Origin: Larkinella terrae | Lineage (GTDB): Bacteria; Bacteroidota; Bacteroidia; Cytophagales; Spirosomataceae | Assembly: GCF_009668025.1 (NCBI RefSeq) | Contig: NZ_WJXZ01000007.1 | Coordinates: forward strand, 291,152-355,151 | DNA: 64,000 nt | Direction: 5' to 3' | Shown here: in pieces, positions 1 through 9,240 of the stretch | Layout of the letters: each line of letters opens with the position of its first letter | How positions within the stretch are numbered: position 1 is the first letter of the stretch | Translations under genes and position numbers: made by a program | Notes under the pieces: generated by a model | Databases searched by the model: none | Told to the model about the DNA's origin: nothing | The model's input: the letters and a program-made list of their open reading frames with translations, nothing else

Positions 1-1
1 G

Positions 2-1561
2 CTGCAGATCGACGCCGGAATGCCGAAGCTGGTCAACCAGCCGCTGGTGGACTGGCTTCAGGCGCGGCACCCGCTGCTGCACCTGTCGTTTCAGAAACAG
101 GGCAAAAAGGTGGTCCCGCTGAATCTGCTGCTCGATCCGGGTCAGCGAATCCTGATCATCTCGGGGCCGAACGCCGGGGGAAAATCCGTTGCGCTCAAAA
201 CGATTGGGCTGCTGCAATATATGGTGCAGAGCGGTTTGCTGATTCCGGTTATTGAAGGCTCGACGGCGGGAATTTTTCAGAATCTGTTCATCGACATTGG
301 GGACGAACAGTCGCTGGAAAACGACCTGAGTACCTACAGTTCGCACCTGACCAGCATGAAGGCGTTTGTGACATTTGCGAATCGCAAAACGCTGTTTCTC
401 ATCGACGAATTTGGTACGGGAACCGAACCCGGTTTGGGGGGCGCCATTGCCGAGGCCATTCTGGAGGAACTGACCAAATCGGGTGCGTACGGGGTGATCA
501 ATACGCACTACACTAACCTGAAACTTTTCGCCGATAAAACCACGGGGCTGGTCAACGGGGCGATGCGGTTTGACGGCGAACACCTGGAACCGCTCTATGA
601 ACTCGAGATTGGTCGGCCGGGCAGTTCGTTTGCGTTCGAGATTGCGTCGAAAATCGGATTGCCGAAAAATGTCATCGACCGGGCGAAGGAAAAACTGGGA
701 TCGCAGCAGGTCAATCTCGAAAAACTGCTGAAAGAACTGGACATCGAAAAGCGGGTTTTTGCCGAAAGAAACCTGGAAATGGGGATCAATCAGCGCAAAC
801 TGGCCCAGCAACTGGCCGAAACCACCGCCCTGAAAACCCGACTCGACAACGATCAGAAAAAATTGCTGAACGAAGCCAAGCAGAAGGCCAGGGCCTTGGT
901 GGCCGAAGCGAACCAGCGGATTGAAAACACCATTCGCGAGATCAAGGAGAACAAGGCCGAGCGTGATATGACCCGGCTGGTGCGGCAGGAACTGGAGCAG
1001 TTTGATAAAAAAGAGCTGCGGCAGGAAACCCTGGTGGAGGATGCAAAACCGGCCAGGGCCAAGGTTGAAACGGAAGAGTTTCTGCCTGAATCCGGGACCA
1101 TCGCGGTAGGTAGTTTTGTGCAGATCAAGGGGCAATCCACGATTGGCGAGGTGCTGGCGATTCGGGGAAAGGACGCCGAAATCCGGATTGGCGATCTGAA
1201 ATCCACCATCAAGCTAAACCGCCTGGAAAAAGTCAGTCGCAAAGTCTACCGCGAAGCCGTGGGCGAAACCGCCCGCCCGAAAATACAGGGCATCGACCTG
1301 AATGAGAAGATGATGAACTTCAGCTTCAACCTTGACATTCGGGGACAAAGGGGCGAAGAAGCAATGGTGGAACTCGATAATTTTATCAATAACGGCCTGA
1401 TGCTCGGCTATCCTGAACTACGGATTGTGCACGGCAAAGGCGACGGCATTCTGCGCACCTTAGTCAGAAACCACTTGCGGACCTTCCCGCAGGTTGTTTC
1501 CATGCAGGACGAACACGCCGACCGGGGTGGGGCCGGAGTAACGGTGGTGAAATTGTCGTAA
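2..1561 (+). CDS. mutS2: Endonuclease MutS2, C-terminal part (5' end outside window)
   Basis: The reading frame is open from base 2, so the gene starts upstream and only the ATPase and C-terminal parts are here. The ABC-type ATPase has a Walker A GPNAGGKS at about 164-187 and a Walker B region LFLIDEFGTGTEP about 390-430. A long charged coiled coil follows (about 700-1080). The C-terminus is a Smr nuclease domain with DIRGQR and HGKGDGILR. MutS2 proteins lack the mismatch-reading domain of MutS. They act on recombination intermediates or on stalled, collided ribosomes; which role applies here cannot be read from sequence. The first ATG in the window (base 20) is internal. The gene ends at an inverted repeat shared with the convergent Uma2 gene. 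Confidence 0.95.
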   Translation: MQIDAGMPKLVNQPLVDWLQARHPLLHLSFQKQGKKVVPLNLLLDPGQRILIISGPNAGGKSVALKTIGLLQYMVQSGLLIPVIEGSTAGIFQNLFIDIGDEQSLENDLSTYSSHLTSMKAFVTFANRKTLFLIDEFGTGTEPGLGGAIAEAILEELTKSGAYGVINTHYTNLKLFADKTTGLVNGAMRFDGEHLEPLYELEIGRPGSSFAFEIASKIGLPKNVIDRAKEKLGSQQVNLEKLLKELDIEKRVFAERNLEMGINQRKLAQQLAETTALKTRLDNDQKKLLNEAKQKARALVAEANQRIENTIREIKENKAERDMTRLVRQELEQFDKKELRQETLVEDAKPARAKVETEEFLPESGTIAVGSFVQIKGQSTIGEVLAIRGKDAEIRIGDLKSTIKLNRLEKVSRKVYREAVGETARPKIQGIDLNEKMMNFSFNLDIRGQRGEEAMVELDNFINNGLMLGYPELRIVHGKGDGILRTLVRNHLRTFPQVVSMQDEHADRGGAGVTVVKLS

Positions 1562-1569
1562 ATTGTTCT

Positions 1570-1669
1570 GAACTTGGATTCCACGGATTAAAGGATTAAC
1601 CAGGATTGTTACCGCTGGTTTTTATCCAATAAGATCCTTTTAATCCTTTAATCCGCGTAATCCAAGTTC
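1570..1669. repeat. Imperfect 30-bp inverted repeat between convergent genes
   Basis: Left arm 1570-1599 and right arm 1640-1669 are reverse complements apart from two mismatches, around a 40-bp loop. The arms are built from the reiterated word GGATTAA / TTAATCC. The repeat sits between mutS2 (+) and the Uma2 gene (-), so it could end transcription from both sides. There is no clear U-tract. It is one of several such repeats in the window, each made from different words. Confidence 0.8.
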
Positions 1670-2255
1670 AAAACTCATATATCTCCGCTGCTGTCAACGT
1701 AATCCCCAATTTCGTCAGCTCGATTTTGGCTTCCAGACCATCGTAAATGGTGTATTTCCAAAAGCCAGCCGAGCGTTCGTAGACTTCAATGATGTACTGC
1801 TTCTGCTGAACGAGCAGGTAATAATGTAAGGATGGTATTTTGACGTATTCAAATCGCTTGATTATCGGATCTTTTCGTTCTGAAGAGTCTGAAACCACTT
1901 CGATCAGTAAACTGGGCGAGCGAACGACTGTTTCGGAATCGTCGGCCAGATCGGCGGGCTCGCAGGTGTAGATCACATCCGGGTAGACGTATTTTTCACC
2001 GGTTTTTAGTTTTTGCTTGATGCTTTCTGTAAAAACCGTACAGCCACTTTTCCGGGAGAAAGGGTACAACAGGCGGGCAAAAGATTGAACGATAGTATTG
2101 TGCCGTTTGGTGGTTCCGGCCATGGCAAATACTTCTCCATCAATGTATTCATACCGGATCCCTTCCTCTCTTTCCAGCGCTTCATACTCCTCGAAGGTAT
2201 ACAGCTTTTTTTGCGGGTCTGCGACCATGATGAATTCAACGTTTCTTGCTTCCAT
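1668..2255 (-). CDS. Uma2 family (DUF820) restriction-endonuclease-like protein
   Basis: Small soluble protein of the Uma2 family, whose members have a PD-(D/E)XK nuclease-like fold and no settled function. Visible family features are the N-terminal YTFEEYEALEREEGIRYEYIDGEV, and a core with YVYPDVIYTCEP and PSLLIEVVSDSSERKD, which match the acidic active-site strands (PDV and xEVxS). The start is uncertain. The Met at 2255 (MEARNVEF) is preferred over the longer frame beginning at 2321, and 2228 is also possible. It is a single gene, convergent with mutS2 and divergent from the YfhO-type gene. Cyanobacteria and Bacteroidota often carry many solitary copies. Confidence 0.8.
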   Translation of the reverse strand: MEARNVEFIMVADPQKKLYTFEEYEALEREEGIRYEYIDGEVFAMAGTTKRHNTIVQSFARLLYPFSRKSGCTVFTESIKQKLKTGEKYVYPDVIYTCEPADLADDSETVVRSPSLLIEVVSDSSERKDPIIKRFEYVKIPSLHYYLLVQQKQYIIEVYERSAGFWKYTIYDGLEAKIELTKLGITLTAAEIYEF

Positions 2256-2425
2256 AAAAATAAGAAATTGCGGATAAATAGTCTTATCCTTTGACGGTTT
2301 CGCGTCCGGCAGGTAACGCATTGTCCTGAAAAAGTGACGCGCGGAGTTTTCGCCTTGTTAGAAAAAAGCGTTTCTTTACCCGTTATTTGACTAGCTGCTC
2401 TGAGCTTCGCATTTCGACCGATTGT

Positions 2426-4957
2426 ATGAATTTCAAACGCTTTCTTCCTCATTTACTAGCCGTTATTGCATTTGCAGTATTAGCCGTTATGTACTGCTCA
2501 CCCGTTTTGAAGGGCAAACGACTAAACCAACACGATATCATTCAGTCGGTTGCGGCCAGTCGCGAAGTGGTCGAATACCAGAAACAAACCGGAGAGTGGG
2601 CCTGGTGGACCAACAGCATGTTCGGCGGAATGCCGACCTACATGATTGCCGGTGATTACCCCACCAGTCTGACGCATAAACTGGGTCAGTACATCAATCT
2701 GCTGCTTCCCGATCCGGCTAACTACCTCTGGCTGATGATGTTGGGTGGCTATATTTTACTGTTGGCGCTGGGGGTTAACAGCTGGCTTTCGGCCCTGGGG
2801 GCGGTGGCTTACACATTTGCGTCGTATACGTTACTCAGTCTCGAAGCCGGTCACGTTTCAAAAATACTGGCGCTGGCGTATGCGCCGGGCGTTCTGGCGG
2901 GCGTGATCATGGCCTTGCGGGGGCGTTATCTGGCCGGGGCCGCCCTGACAGCGGTTTTTCTAGGTCTTGAATTATACGCCAACCACGTCCAGATTACGTA
3001 TTACCTCGCTTTCGGAATCATCATTTACGTGCTGATCGAGAGTGTGGTGGCCATCCGCGAAGGACGCGTTCGTTCGCTGGTTCTATCCTTATCGGCGCTG
3101 GCCGCAGCTGCCATTCTGGCCGTCGGTACGCACACGACCCGGCTCTGGAATGCGGCTGATTACGTGACGGTTACGACCCGTGGGAAATCCGAACTGACCA
3201 TTTCGCCGAAAGCCGAAACCGGTGCTCCGGCGACTGCAACTGCCAGCCCGTCGGGCGGTTTGGACAAAGAATACGCGTTTCAGTACAGCTACGGAATTGG
3301 CGAAACCTTTACGCTGCTGATTCCAAACTACGCCGGAGGACCTACTATGGGAGCGCTGACAACGGATTCGGAAACGTACAAAAAGATGACCGGCATTGGT
3401 GTCGATCCGGGTATGGCGCAGCAGTTTATCCAGCAACTGCCCCTCTATCACGGAAATCTCTACAGTCAGAGTGGCCCGGCATACGCGGGAGCCATTGTCA
3501 TTTTCCTCTTTGTTCTGGGTTTGATCATTGTTCCGGGACGTTTGAAATGGTGGTCGTTAGGCATCGCAATTTTTTACATTGCGTTGGCCTGGGGGCATAA
3601 TTTCCCGGCTTTCAATTATTTACTTTTCGATTATTTTCCCGGTTTCAACAAGTTCCGGGCGGTTACAATGACGCTGACACTGGCGCAATTGCCGCTGATG
3701 ATGCTGGGCATTCTGGCGCTGAAACAGATTGTGGATAAGAAACTGACGGCGGCAGAACTGAACCGGCCTCTGCTCATCAGTCTGGCTGTAACCGCCGGGT
3801 TGTCGCTGCTAATGGCGCTGGCCCCTACGGTTTTTCAAGGCTTCCGGGCCATGAATGACGAAATGTTTTCCAGTAATCTGGAACAGGGTTTACAAAATAA
3901 AAATCTGGCGGAACAGGTGGTTGCGGCTATTGTTGACGACCGCATCAGTATGGTTCGCACGGATGCCATTCGGTCAGCCTTTCTGATTTTGGTGGTGGGA
4001 GCATTGATCTGGCTGTTCGTTCGGGATCGCATCAAGTCGGTTATTTTCTACCCGGTTTTGATGGCGCTGATGATTTTTGACCTCTTCAACGTCGATAAGC
4101 GGTATTTCAACAACGATGATTTTGTGAGTAAACAGTCCATTCAGGAGACGGTTACGCCCACAGCCGCCGACGAGCAGATTCTGGCCGACAAAGCCCTCGA
4201 TTTCCGGGTGCTGGATGCCACTACTAGTTTCATGAGCGATGCGAAGGCATCCTATTTCCACAAATCCCTGGGGGGTTATCACGCGGCCAAACTGCGCCGG
4301 TATCAGGAGTTAGCGGAATTTCAATTATACCGGAATTTACGCCAGACGCCGGATGCACCGAATTATTTCAATGTACTCAATATGTTGAATACGAAGTACC
4401 TGATTACGCAAAGCCAGTCGGCCAACCCGCAACAGGCGCCGGGACCACCGGCGGCTCAATTGAATCCCGGTGCGTTGGGAAATGCCTGGTTTGTGGCAGA
4501 TTATCGGATGGTGCCGAACGCCAACGCCGAAATGCAGGCCCTCGATAGCCTGAATACCCGCCAGTCGGCCGTGGTCGATCAGCGATTTGCCGAGCAACTG
4601 AACGGCTTGAAAATCCAGCCCGATTCCGCCAACACGATCCGGCTGACCAGTTACAAACCAAACGAACTAACCTACGAAAGCAATGCCAAAAGCGAACAAC
4701 TGGCGGTTTTTTCGGAAATCTACTACAACGTTCGCGACGAGTGGAAAGTGACCGTCGATGGTAAAGAAATGCCCCACCTGCGAGCCAATTATGTGCTGCG
4801 GGCCATGCGCGTTCCGGCCGGGAAACACACAATCGTTTTCAAGTTCGACCCGGTTTCGATTCGCGTCGGCAAGGTGGTCGATCTGGTTTGTTCATTGCTG
4901 ATTGTGGCCTTTATCGGAACGGCGGTTTATTTCGAACGAAAGAAGCGAACCGTTTAA
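2426..4957 (+). CDS. YfhO family multi-spanning membrane protein
   Basis: About 843 residues with 12 or more hydrophobic segments and a C-terminal soluble part, as in the YfhO family (glycosyltransferase-like membrane proteins; Bacillus YfhO is linked to lipoteichoic acid glycosylation). The early loop carries the family signature GMPTYMIAGDYP and NYLWLMM. A low-complexity Ala/Thr/Pro stretch (about residues 265-285) interrupts a periplasmic loop. The C-terminal 200 residues hold a beta-rich domain ending in YFERKKRTV. The start at 2426 (MNFKRFLPHLLAV) places the first membrane helix directly at the N-terminus; a longer frame from 2387 adds a non-hydrophobic leader. The sugar donor and acceptor are unknown. 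Confidence 0.85.
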   Translation: MNFKRFLPHLLAVIAFAVLAVMYCSPVLKGKRLNQHDIIQSVAASREVVEYQKQTGEWAWWTNSMFGGMPTYMIAGDYPTSLTHKLGQYINLLLPDPANYLWLMMLGGYILLLALGVNSWLSALGAVAYTFASYTLLSLEAGHVSKILALAYAPGVLAGVIMALRGRYLAGAALTAVFLGLELYANHVQITYYLAFGIIIYVLIESVVAIREGRVRSLVLSLSALAAAAILAVGTHTTRLWNAADYVTVTTRGKSELTISPKAETGAPATATASPSGGLDKEYAFQYSYGIGETFTLLIPNYAGGPTMGALTTDSETYKKMTGIGVDPGMAQQFIQQLPLYHGNLYSQSGPAYAGAIVIFLFVLGLIIVPGRLKWWSLGIAIFYIALAWGHNFPAFNYLLFDYFPGFNKFRAVTMTLTLAQLPLMMLGILALKQIVDKKLTAAELNRPLLISLAVTAGLSLLMALAPTVFQGFRAMNDEMFSSNLEQGLQNKNLAEQVVAAIVDDRISMVRTDAIRSAFLILVVGALIWLFVRDRIKSVIFYPVLMALMIFDLFNVDKRYFNNDDFVSKQSIQETVTPTAADEQILADKALDFRVLDATTSFMSDAKASYFHKSLGGYHAAKLRRYQELAEFQLYRNLRQTPDAPNYFNVLNMLNTKYLITQSQSANPQQAPGPPAAQLNPGALGNAWFVADYRMVPNANAEMQALDSLNTRQSAVVDQRFAEQLNGLKIQPDSANTIRLTSYKPNELTYESNAKSEQLAVFSEIYYNVRDEWKVTVDGKEMPHLRANYVLRAMRVPAGKHTIVFKFDPVSIRVGKVVDLVCSLLIVAFIGTAVYFERKKRTV

Positions 4958-4980
4958 TCAAGTTTGAAAGGTGACTTTTA

Positions 4981-5020
4981 TAACACCTGTAAGGTTTTAA
5001 AAGACCTTACAAGTGTTTTT
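4981..5020. terminator. Bidirectional intrinsic terminator
   Basis: A hairpin with arms 4981-4995 and 5004-5018 (one mismatch, 8-nt loop) is followed by a T-run at 5015-5021. A-rich flanks on the other side allow use in the reverse direction. The stop codon and last four codons of the minus-strand membrane protein gene lie inside the right arm, so the convergent genes share this terminator with coding overlap. Confidence 0.8.
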
Positions 5021-5723
5021 TCGTCAGTTGCCGGATCGAAACCAGATGCCCGAACAAAACCAGCGGAACAACCACGCCGGGCAATCCGACGAATGGAAAC
5101 TTCAACACGCCCACATTTGGCTGATCGAACGCCAGTTGCTGAATGGGTAGGGGCGCGGCCAGCACGGCATGCGTTACAATATTGATAAGCAGCAACAGCG
5201 CCAGAATGTTCCAGATCAACAGCTTTCTGCGGGCGGCCGCAGTATTCTGCGACGCCCAGTAAGCCGCGAGTGGGGCCGTCAATCCGGATAGAATATCGAA
5301 ATTCCTACCCTCGAACGTCATCAGCTCGGGAATGAAGTGATGGATGAATAAACCATACAGCGCCAATTCCACCGGCACCCGAATCGTATTCAGCCAGGTC
5401 AGGGTCTGGATCGGAAGCTGATCAAGAAAACGACGTGAATTTTTAGTCAGGAACAAAGCCAGAATAAGTGTAAACGGCGGTAAAATCACCATAAAAAAGC
5501 GCGGTGGCACCGCATCAGTTTTCAGGAAAAAATCGCTTTGGGCCAGTGCCAGTAAAACCGCCAGCCAGGTGAGGATACCAAAAAGAATAAAACCGGCTTT
5601 GGTCGGTACGGCCTGGCGGAGGGCTGCATAAAAAACTGCCAGGGTAATGATTAGAATTCCGCCGAAACAAAGGCTCAGCCAGATGGGCGGATTTTCGTAC
5701 AGGTGCGAAAGATTGGGTTGCAT
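5007..5723 (-). CDS. Uncharacterised seven-helix membrane protein
   Basis: I do not recognise a family. The product of about 238 residues has roughly six or seven hydrophobic helices and short loops. The Met at 5723 (MQPNLSHLYENPP) is preferred over the frame start at 5774 because it gives a short N-terminal tail before the first helix. The gene lies 108 bp downstream of the membrane LytTR regulator gene on the same strand, so the two could be co-transcribed. That makes it a candidate target or partner of the regulator, by position only. Its 3' end lies within the shared terminator. Confidence 0.7.
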   Translation of the reverse strand: MQPNLSHLYENPPIWLSLCFGGILIITLAVFYAALRQAVPTKAGFILFGILTWLAVLLALAQSDFFLKTDAVPPRFFMVILPPFTLILALFLTKNSRRFLDQLPIQTLTWLNTIRVPVELALYGLFIHHFIPELMTFEGRNFDILSGLTAPLAAYWASQNTAAARRKLLIWNILALLLLINIVTHAVLAAPLPIQQLAFDQPNVGVLKFPFVGLPGVVVPLVLFGHLVSIRQLTKKHL

Positions 5724-5831
5724 TTGATTTACAGATTTGGTTTGATGCTGTAAAACAAGTTTGCAAAACGGCAACGTAGAGACTTTTTCAGCACTGATTC
5801 AATGAATGGTACTGTATTCGCGGATGAATGG

Positions 5832-6707
5832 TCAGCCGACGGCAAGCTGTTGGAGCCACTTGCGGAATTCGACGTTCCGGTAGCGACTGACCGTGACGGT
5901 TTCTTCGGGCTGGTTTTTGTGCAAAGACGGCGTTAGCGTAACGATCAGTTTGCGGTTGCTGTCGTCCTGCACGCTTCGAACGGCTTGTACGGACACGATA
6001 AACTGCCGGTTTAGCTGGAAAAAATAATTGGCGGGAAGCTGGTTTTCGAGTTTTGCAAAGGAATTGTAGTGGGTGGTCAACTGCTGCCCATCGGTTTTGA
6101 CCAGCAGGACAAGGCCCTGCGTCGAGAAAAAATACGCGATTTCGTCCGGTCGGAAACGGAGTTGACGCGCCCCGAAGTCGATCAAGACCGCAGCTTCCGA
6201 AACCGGTCGGGTGGTTTGTTGCAAACCGGACAGTTTTTCGTTGAGATTTTCAGCGGCCTGTTGTTTCTCAAGTCGGAAAGCCTCAAGCAGATACAGTCCG
6301 ACGTAACCACCGTTGACAAGCGTTGCAATGGTAATGCAGACAAAAACGCCGGACGTAAGCTGAACCGCATTGGGCCAGAAGCCAGTATAAAGCCGGATGG
6401 CATTGGGAAAGACAACCGAAAACGTCAGCAACGTGGCAAAACCGCCTAACAACAGTTGCCGGCCGATGCGTCGGGCTGGATTGTAGGAAAACGGTAAATT
6501 ACGATCCAATAACCGAAAAATCAGGAGATTAACCGACCAGCACGACAGGATCACCGTGCTTACGGTCAGAAAATAAGCAATCGGAAATTGGTAATCCGTC
6601 TGCCACGGAAACCGCCGGTAGAAGACCACATGCGAAGCTACGGTTGCCAGAACCGGCACCAGAATCAGCAGCAAAACTCCGTGTTGGCGACGGTTCAGCG
6701 GTTCCAT
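5832..6707 (-). CDS. Membrane-anchored LytTR-domain transcriptional regulator
   Basis: 291 residues. Four hydrophobic helices fill residues 10-155 and a C-terminal LytTR DNA-binding domain spans about 190-287. Visible LytTR features are DEIAYFFSTQGLVLLVKTDGQ, ANYFFQLNRQFIVSVQAVRSV and VTVSRYRNVEFRKWLQ. This membrane-LytTR architecture is common in Bacteroidota, and the helices presumably sense a membrane signal. There is no receiver domain, so control is not by phosphotransfer. It is divergent from the sulfite-oxidase-like gene (75-bp gap), which could therefore be a target. Confidence 0.88.
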   Translation of the reverse strand: MEPLNRRQHGVLLLILVPVLATVASHVVFYRRFPWQTDYQFPIAYFLTVSTVILSCWSVNLLIFRLLDRNLPFSYNPARRIGRQLLLGGFATLLTFSVVFPNAIRLYTGFWPNAVQLTSGVFVCITIATLVNGGYVGLYLLEAFRLEKQQAAENLNEKLSGLQQTTRPVSEAAVLIDFGARQLRFRPDEIAYFFSTQGLVLLVKTDGQQLTTHYNSFAKLENQLPANYFFQLNRQFIVSVQAVRSVQDDSNRKLIVTLTPSLHKNQPEETVTVSRYRNVEFRKWLQQLAVG

Positions 6708-6782
6708 GCGTATTTTCGACGGCCTTTTTTTGTATCTAAAACCAGAACGACTTTCTTGCTGTTATTCATCAAACGAAAAAAC

Positions 6783-7493
6783 ATGGAACCAGACGAAACC
6801 GCCCCGGAATCCGATAAACTCGATCGAATCATTGACGCCCGGATGAAACTCAAACGGCGGTTTGAAGAAGCGATCCAGAATACGCCCTCGATGACCGACG
6901 AAAAACCGCTGGGCTCGGGTCCGCCGAACCGCCACGGGATGCCGAAGATACCAAAAAGTCAGACGGTTACGAAAAAATGGCCGGTGCTGGACTTGGGTCA
7001 TCACCCCCGGATTCCGCTGGATAAATGGCAACTGGCCATCGATGGCGAAGTGGAGAATCCCATTCGATTGAAATGGGCCGATTTCATGGCTTTACCCCAA
7101 ACGAAAGATGTGAGCGATTTTCACTGCGTAACGACCTGGTCGAAGCTGGATGTGCCCTGGGTGGGCGTCCGGTTTGCCGATCTGGCCGCGTTGGTGATGC
7201 CCAAAGAAACCGCTACGCACGTCATGTGCTACGGTTTTGACGGTTACTCGACCAATCTGGCGTTGGTGGAAGCGCTCAAGCTGGATGTTCTTCTGGTGCA
7301 TACCGCCGAGGGCCAGCCGCTGCCGCTCGAACACGGCGGCCCCGTCCGCATGATTACCCCCCAGCTCTACGCCTGGAAAGGGGCCAAATGGATCAAACGC
7401 ATCGAGTTTCTGGCCGGAAACCGCCTGGGATTCTGGGAAGAACGCGGATATTCCAACACCGCCTACCCCTGGCGAAATGATCGGTATAGCTGA
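6783..7493 (+). CDS. Sulfite-oxidase-like molybdopterin oxidoreductase (YuiH type)
   Basis: About 236 residues matching the oxidoreductase molybdopterin-binding domain of the sulfite oxidase family. The conserved cysteine that ligates molybdenum is in DFHCVTTWSKLDVPW (Cys115). Other family features are VRFADLAALV, CYGFDGYSTNL, HGGPVRMITPQLYAWKGAKW and a C-terminal LGFWEERGYSN. There is no Tat or Sec signal, so it is probably cytoplasmic, like the short YuiH-type proteins, and no haem domain. The start at 6783 (MEPDETAPES) is chosen because the longer frame from 6588 runs through the divergent promoter region. The natural substrate is unknown. Confidence 0.88.
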   Translation: MEPDETAPESDKLDRIIDARMKLKRRFEEAIQNTPSMTDEKPLGSGPPNRHGMPKIPKSQTVTKKWPVLDLGHHPRIPLDKWQLAIDGEVENPIRLKWADFMALPQTKDVSDFHCVTTWSKLDVPWVGVRFADLAALVMPKETATHVMCYGFDGYSTNLALVEALKLDVLLVHTAEGQPLPLEHGGPVRMITPQLYAWKGAKWIKRIEFLAGNRLGFWEERGYSNTAYPWRNDRYS

Positions 7494-7605
7494 AGAGTTG
7501 CAATTGTTTCGCGGGGTTGAGCGGAGAAAAAGAGTTAAGCGGAGAAATTAATTAAAAACTCTGCGTAACTCCCTTTTTCTCCGCTCAACTCTGCGAAACA
7601 ACTCT
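7494..7605. repeat. Long imperfect inverted repeat between convergent genes
   Basis: Left arm 7494-7544 and right arm about 7558-7605 pair with a few mismatches and small indels. The reiterated words are GAGCGGAGAAAAAG and GTTTCGC. The repeat begins right after the TGA of the sulfite-oxidase-like gene and stops 9 bp before the stop of the SIS gene, so it fills the gap completely. It is likely a bidirectional transcription barrier or an RNA 3' end hairpin. Confidence 0.75.
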
Positions 7606-7613
7606 TTAACTCA

Positions 7614-8174
7614 TTAGATACTATTCTCCATAAATGCGTAACACAGCATGTGGCAGATCGTCATGTGGGCATCTTCCACGCGGCCGTAATGCTGAGAGTC
7701 GATGACGATCACTTCGTCGGCCAGATCGGCCAGGCTGCCGCGTTTTCCACCGACCAGCGCAACCGTCGTCAAATCGTGTTCCTTGGCCCATTGAATGGCT
7801 TTTACCAGGTTCGGTGAGCTGCCGCTGACGCTCATGGTCAGCACCAGGTCGCCCGGTTGGGCATAGTTCTGCAACTGCCCGAGAAATACGTCGTCGTAGG
7901 AATAATCGTTGCCGAGGGCGGTAATCCAGGCGGTATTGTCGTTCAGCGACATACAGCGAAACCGCTTGCCCAGCCGGTCGGACGCTCCTTTGCCCAGATC
8001 CGTAATAAAATGGGAGGCATTGGCCGCGCTGCCGCCATTTCCAAAGACAAAAAACTGCCGGTTTTCTTTCCAGCAGGTCTTCAGCAGTTCCACAATCCGT
8101 TCGACGCGATCAACCGGAATGGAATTGAGAGCTTCCTGGTGGTGAACGAGGTATTGTTCAAAATAGGTTTGCAT
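7614..8174 (-). CDS. SIS-domain isomerase, phosphoheptose isomerase (GmhA) like
   Basis: 186 residues, the usual GmhA length. The SIS sugar-phosphate site is seen in FGNGGSAANASHF and MSVSGSSPNLVKA. Sedoheptulose-7-phosphate isomerases bind zinc through His, Glu, Gln and His. Here the equivalent positions look like SHFITDL (His present, Glu replaced by Asp) and VEDAHMTICHML (Glu in place of Gln, His kept), so metal binding may be altered. It lies 58 bp downstream of the ROK kinase gene in the same orientation. Together they suggest isomerisation and phosphorylation of a sugar, possibly for heptose or amino-sugar metabolism. The exact substrate is uncertain. Confidence 0.8.
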   Translation of the reverse strand: MQTYFEQYLVHHQEALNSIPVDRVERIVELLKTCWKENRQFFVFGNGGSAANASHFITDLGKGASDRLGKRFRCMSLNDNTAWITALGNDYSYDDVFLGQLQNYAQPGDLVLTMSVSGSSPNLVKAIQWAKEHDLTTVALVGGKRGSLADLADEVIVIDSQHYGRVEDAHMTICHMLCYAFMENSI

Positions 8175-8232
8175 AATGCAGTAAAAGTTAAAGGATTTCT
8201 GGAAGAGACCGGACTATGTTCGGCCCTTCAGG

Positions 8233-9126
8233 TTATAAACTTAAAGCGCCAATCGGTACAACATTTTCGCCCAGTTCAGCCAGCCGAATGGCCGGTCCGG
8301 GTTGAAAAGCGCCCATTATGTACGTTGGCAGGATTTTTTCAACGGCAGCCCGCAGCGGTTCGCCGGTTAGCGACAGACCGCCCCCCAAAATAATTACGTC
8401 GGGATGCAGTAAATGGACTACATGCGACAGGCCAAAAGCGAGATCATCGGCGATTCGCTCCAAAATCCGCCGGGCTGTCGGGTCGCCCTGATCAAAGGCC
8501 GCCCGTAAAAACCGGGCTTCACCGGTTTGGTGTTCGCCCACCAGTTGCTTTAAAATGGCACTCTCCGGCAGTTCGGCTGCGGCCCGGCGGACTTCCTGAT
8601 CGACTGCCCAGCCGGAACAGACCGATTCGAGGGTAGTACCGGTTTTGTCGAGCCGGATGTGGCCAATTTCGGTTTCGCCCGGCGGCATACCGTGGTAAAT
8701 TTGCCCATCGACAATCAATCCGCCACCAACGCCACTGCCCAGTGTGACGTAAAACACCTGCCGGAAGGTCCGCCCGGCGCCGTGGACCGCTTCGCCCAGA
8801 GCCGCCACGTTGGCGTCATTTTCCACCCGAATCCGTTCGGCCGCGGTCCGCTCGCGCAGCCAGTCGGCCAGCCCAAATCCCGACCAGCCTTCAATCTGAT
8901 GGGAGGTTGCGATTCGTCCCGTCTGGGTGTCGACGGGGCCACCGAAGCCGACACCAACGGTCTGGATGGGTTCGGAAAGCTGGTCGATGGCTTTCTGGAT
9001 GTGCGCCAGAATACCGGCGGCTCCCCGGGATTTGTCGACTGAGAATCGAAAATTTTGTTGGATCGCTGTTCCTTTGCCGGCTACGATCTGCAGTTTCGTG
9101 CCGCCAATTTCTATACCAAGATTCAT
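8233..9126 (-). CDS. ROK family sugar kinase (glucokinase-like)
   Basis: 297 residues. The N-terminal phosphate-binding motif is LGIEIGGTKLQ, the sugar-binding Asp is in VENDANVAALGEA, and the ATP site is in TLGSGVGGGLIVDG and VIILGGGLS. The start at 9126 puts the phosphate motif two residues in, as usual for the family; the frame beginning at 9165 adds a spurious leader. The zinc-binding CxCGxxGC motif of most ROK proteins is absent: after GETEIGHIRLD only one Cys (ESVCSGWAVD) remains. The gene is upstream of and co-oriented with the SIS isomerase gene, probably one operon. Confidence 0.85.
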   Translation of the reverse strand: MNLGIEIGGTKLQIVAGKGTAIQQNFRFSVDKSRGAAGILAHIQKAIDQLSEPIQTVGVGFGGPVDTQTGRIATSHQIEGWSGFGLADWLRERTAAERIRVENDANVAALGEAVHGAGRTFRQVFYVTLGSGVGGGLIVDGQIYHGMPPGETEIGHIRLDKTGTTLESVCSGWAVDQEVRRAAAELPESAILKQLVGEHQTGEARFLRAAFDQGDPTARRILERIADDLAFGLSHVVHLLHPDVIILGGGLSLTGEPLRAAVEKILPTYIMGAFQPGPAIRLAELGENVVPIGALSL

Positions 9127-9240
9127 GTTAGTCGGCGGAGTTACCATCCGCCATGCCGGAAGCAAGTGGTTTATTCAGGGTTTTACAAGGTTGTCACACG
9201 ACAAATGCGTGACTGCGCGGCAAAGTAAAGCAGAAAAAAA

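Noticed and set aside
4404-4832. Minus-strand frame of 142 codons inside the YfhO-type gene
   Set aside because: Arg/Pro/Ser-rich shadow of a well-supported gene with no family match.
7857-8393. Plus-strand frame of 178 codons across the SIS/ROK boundary
   Set aside because: Antisense to two recognised enzymes and spans their intergenic gap; no recognisable motif.
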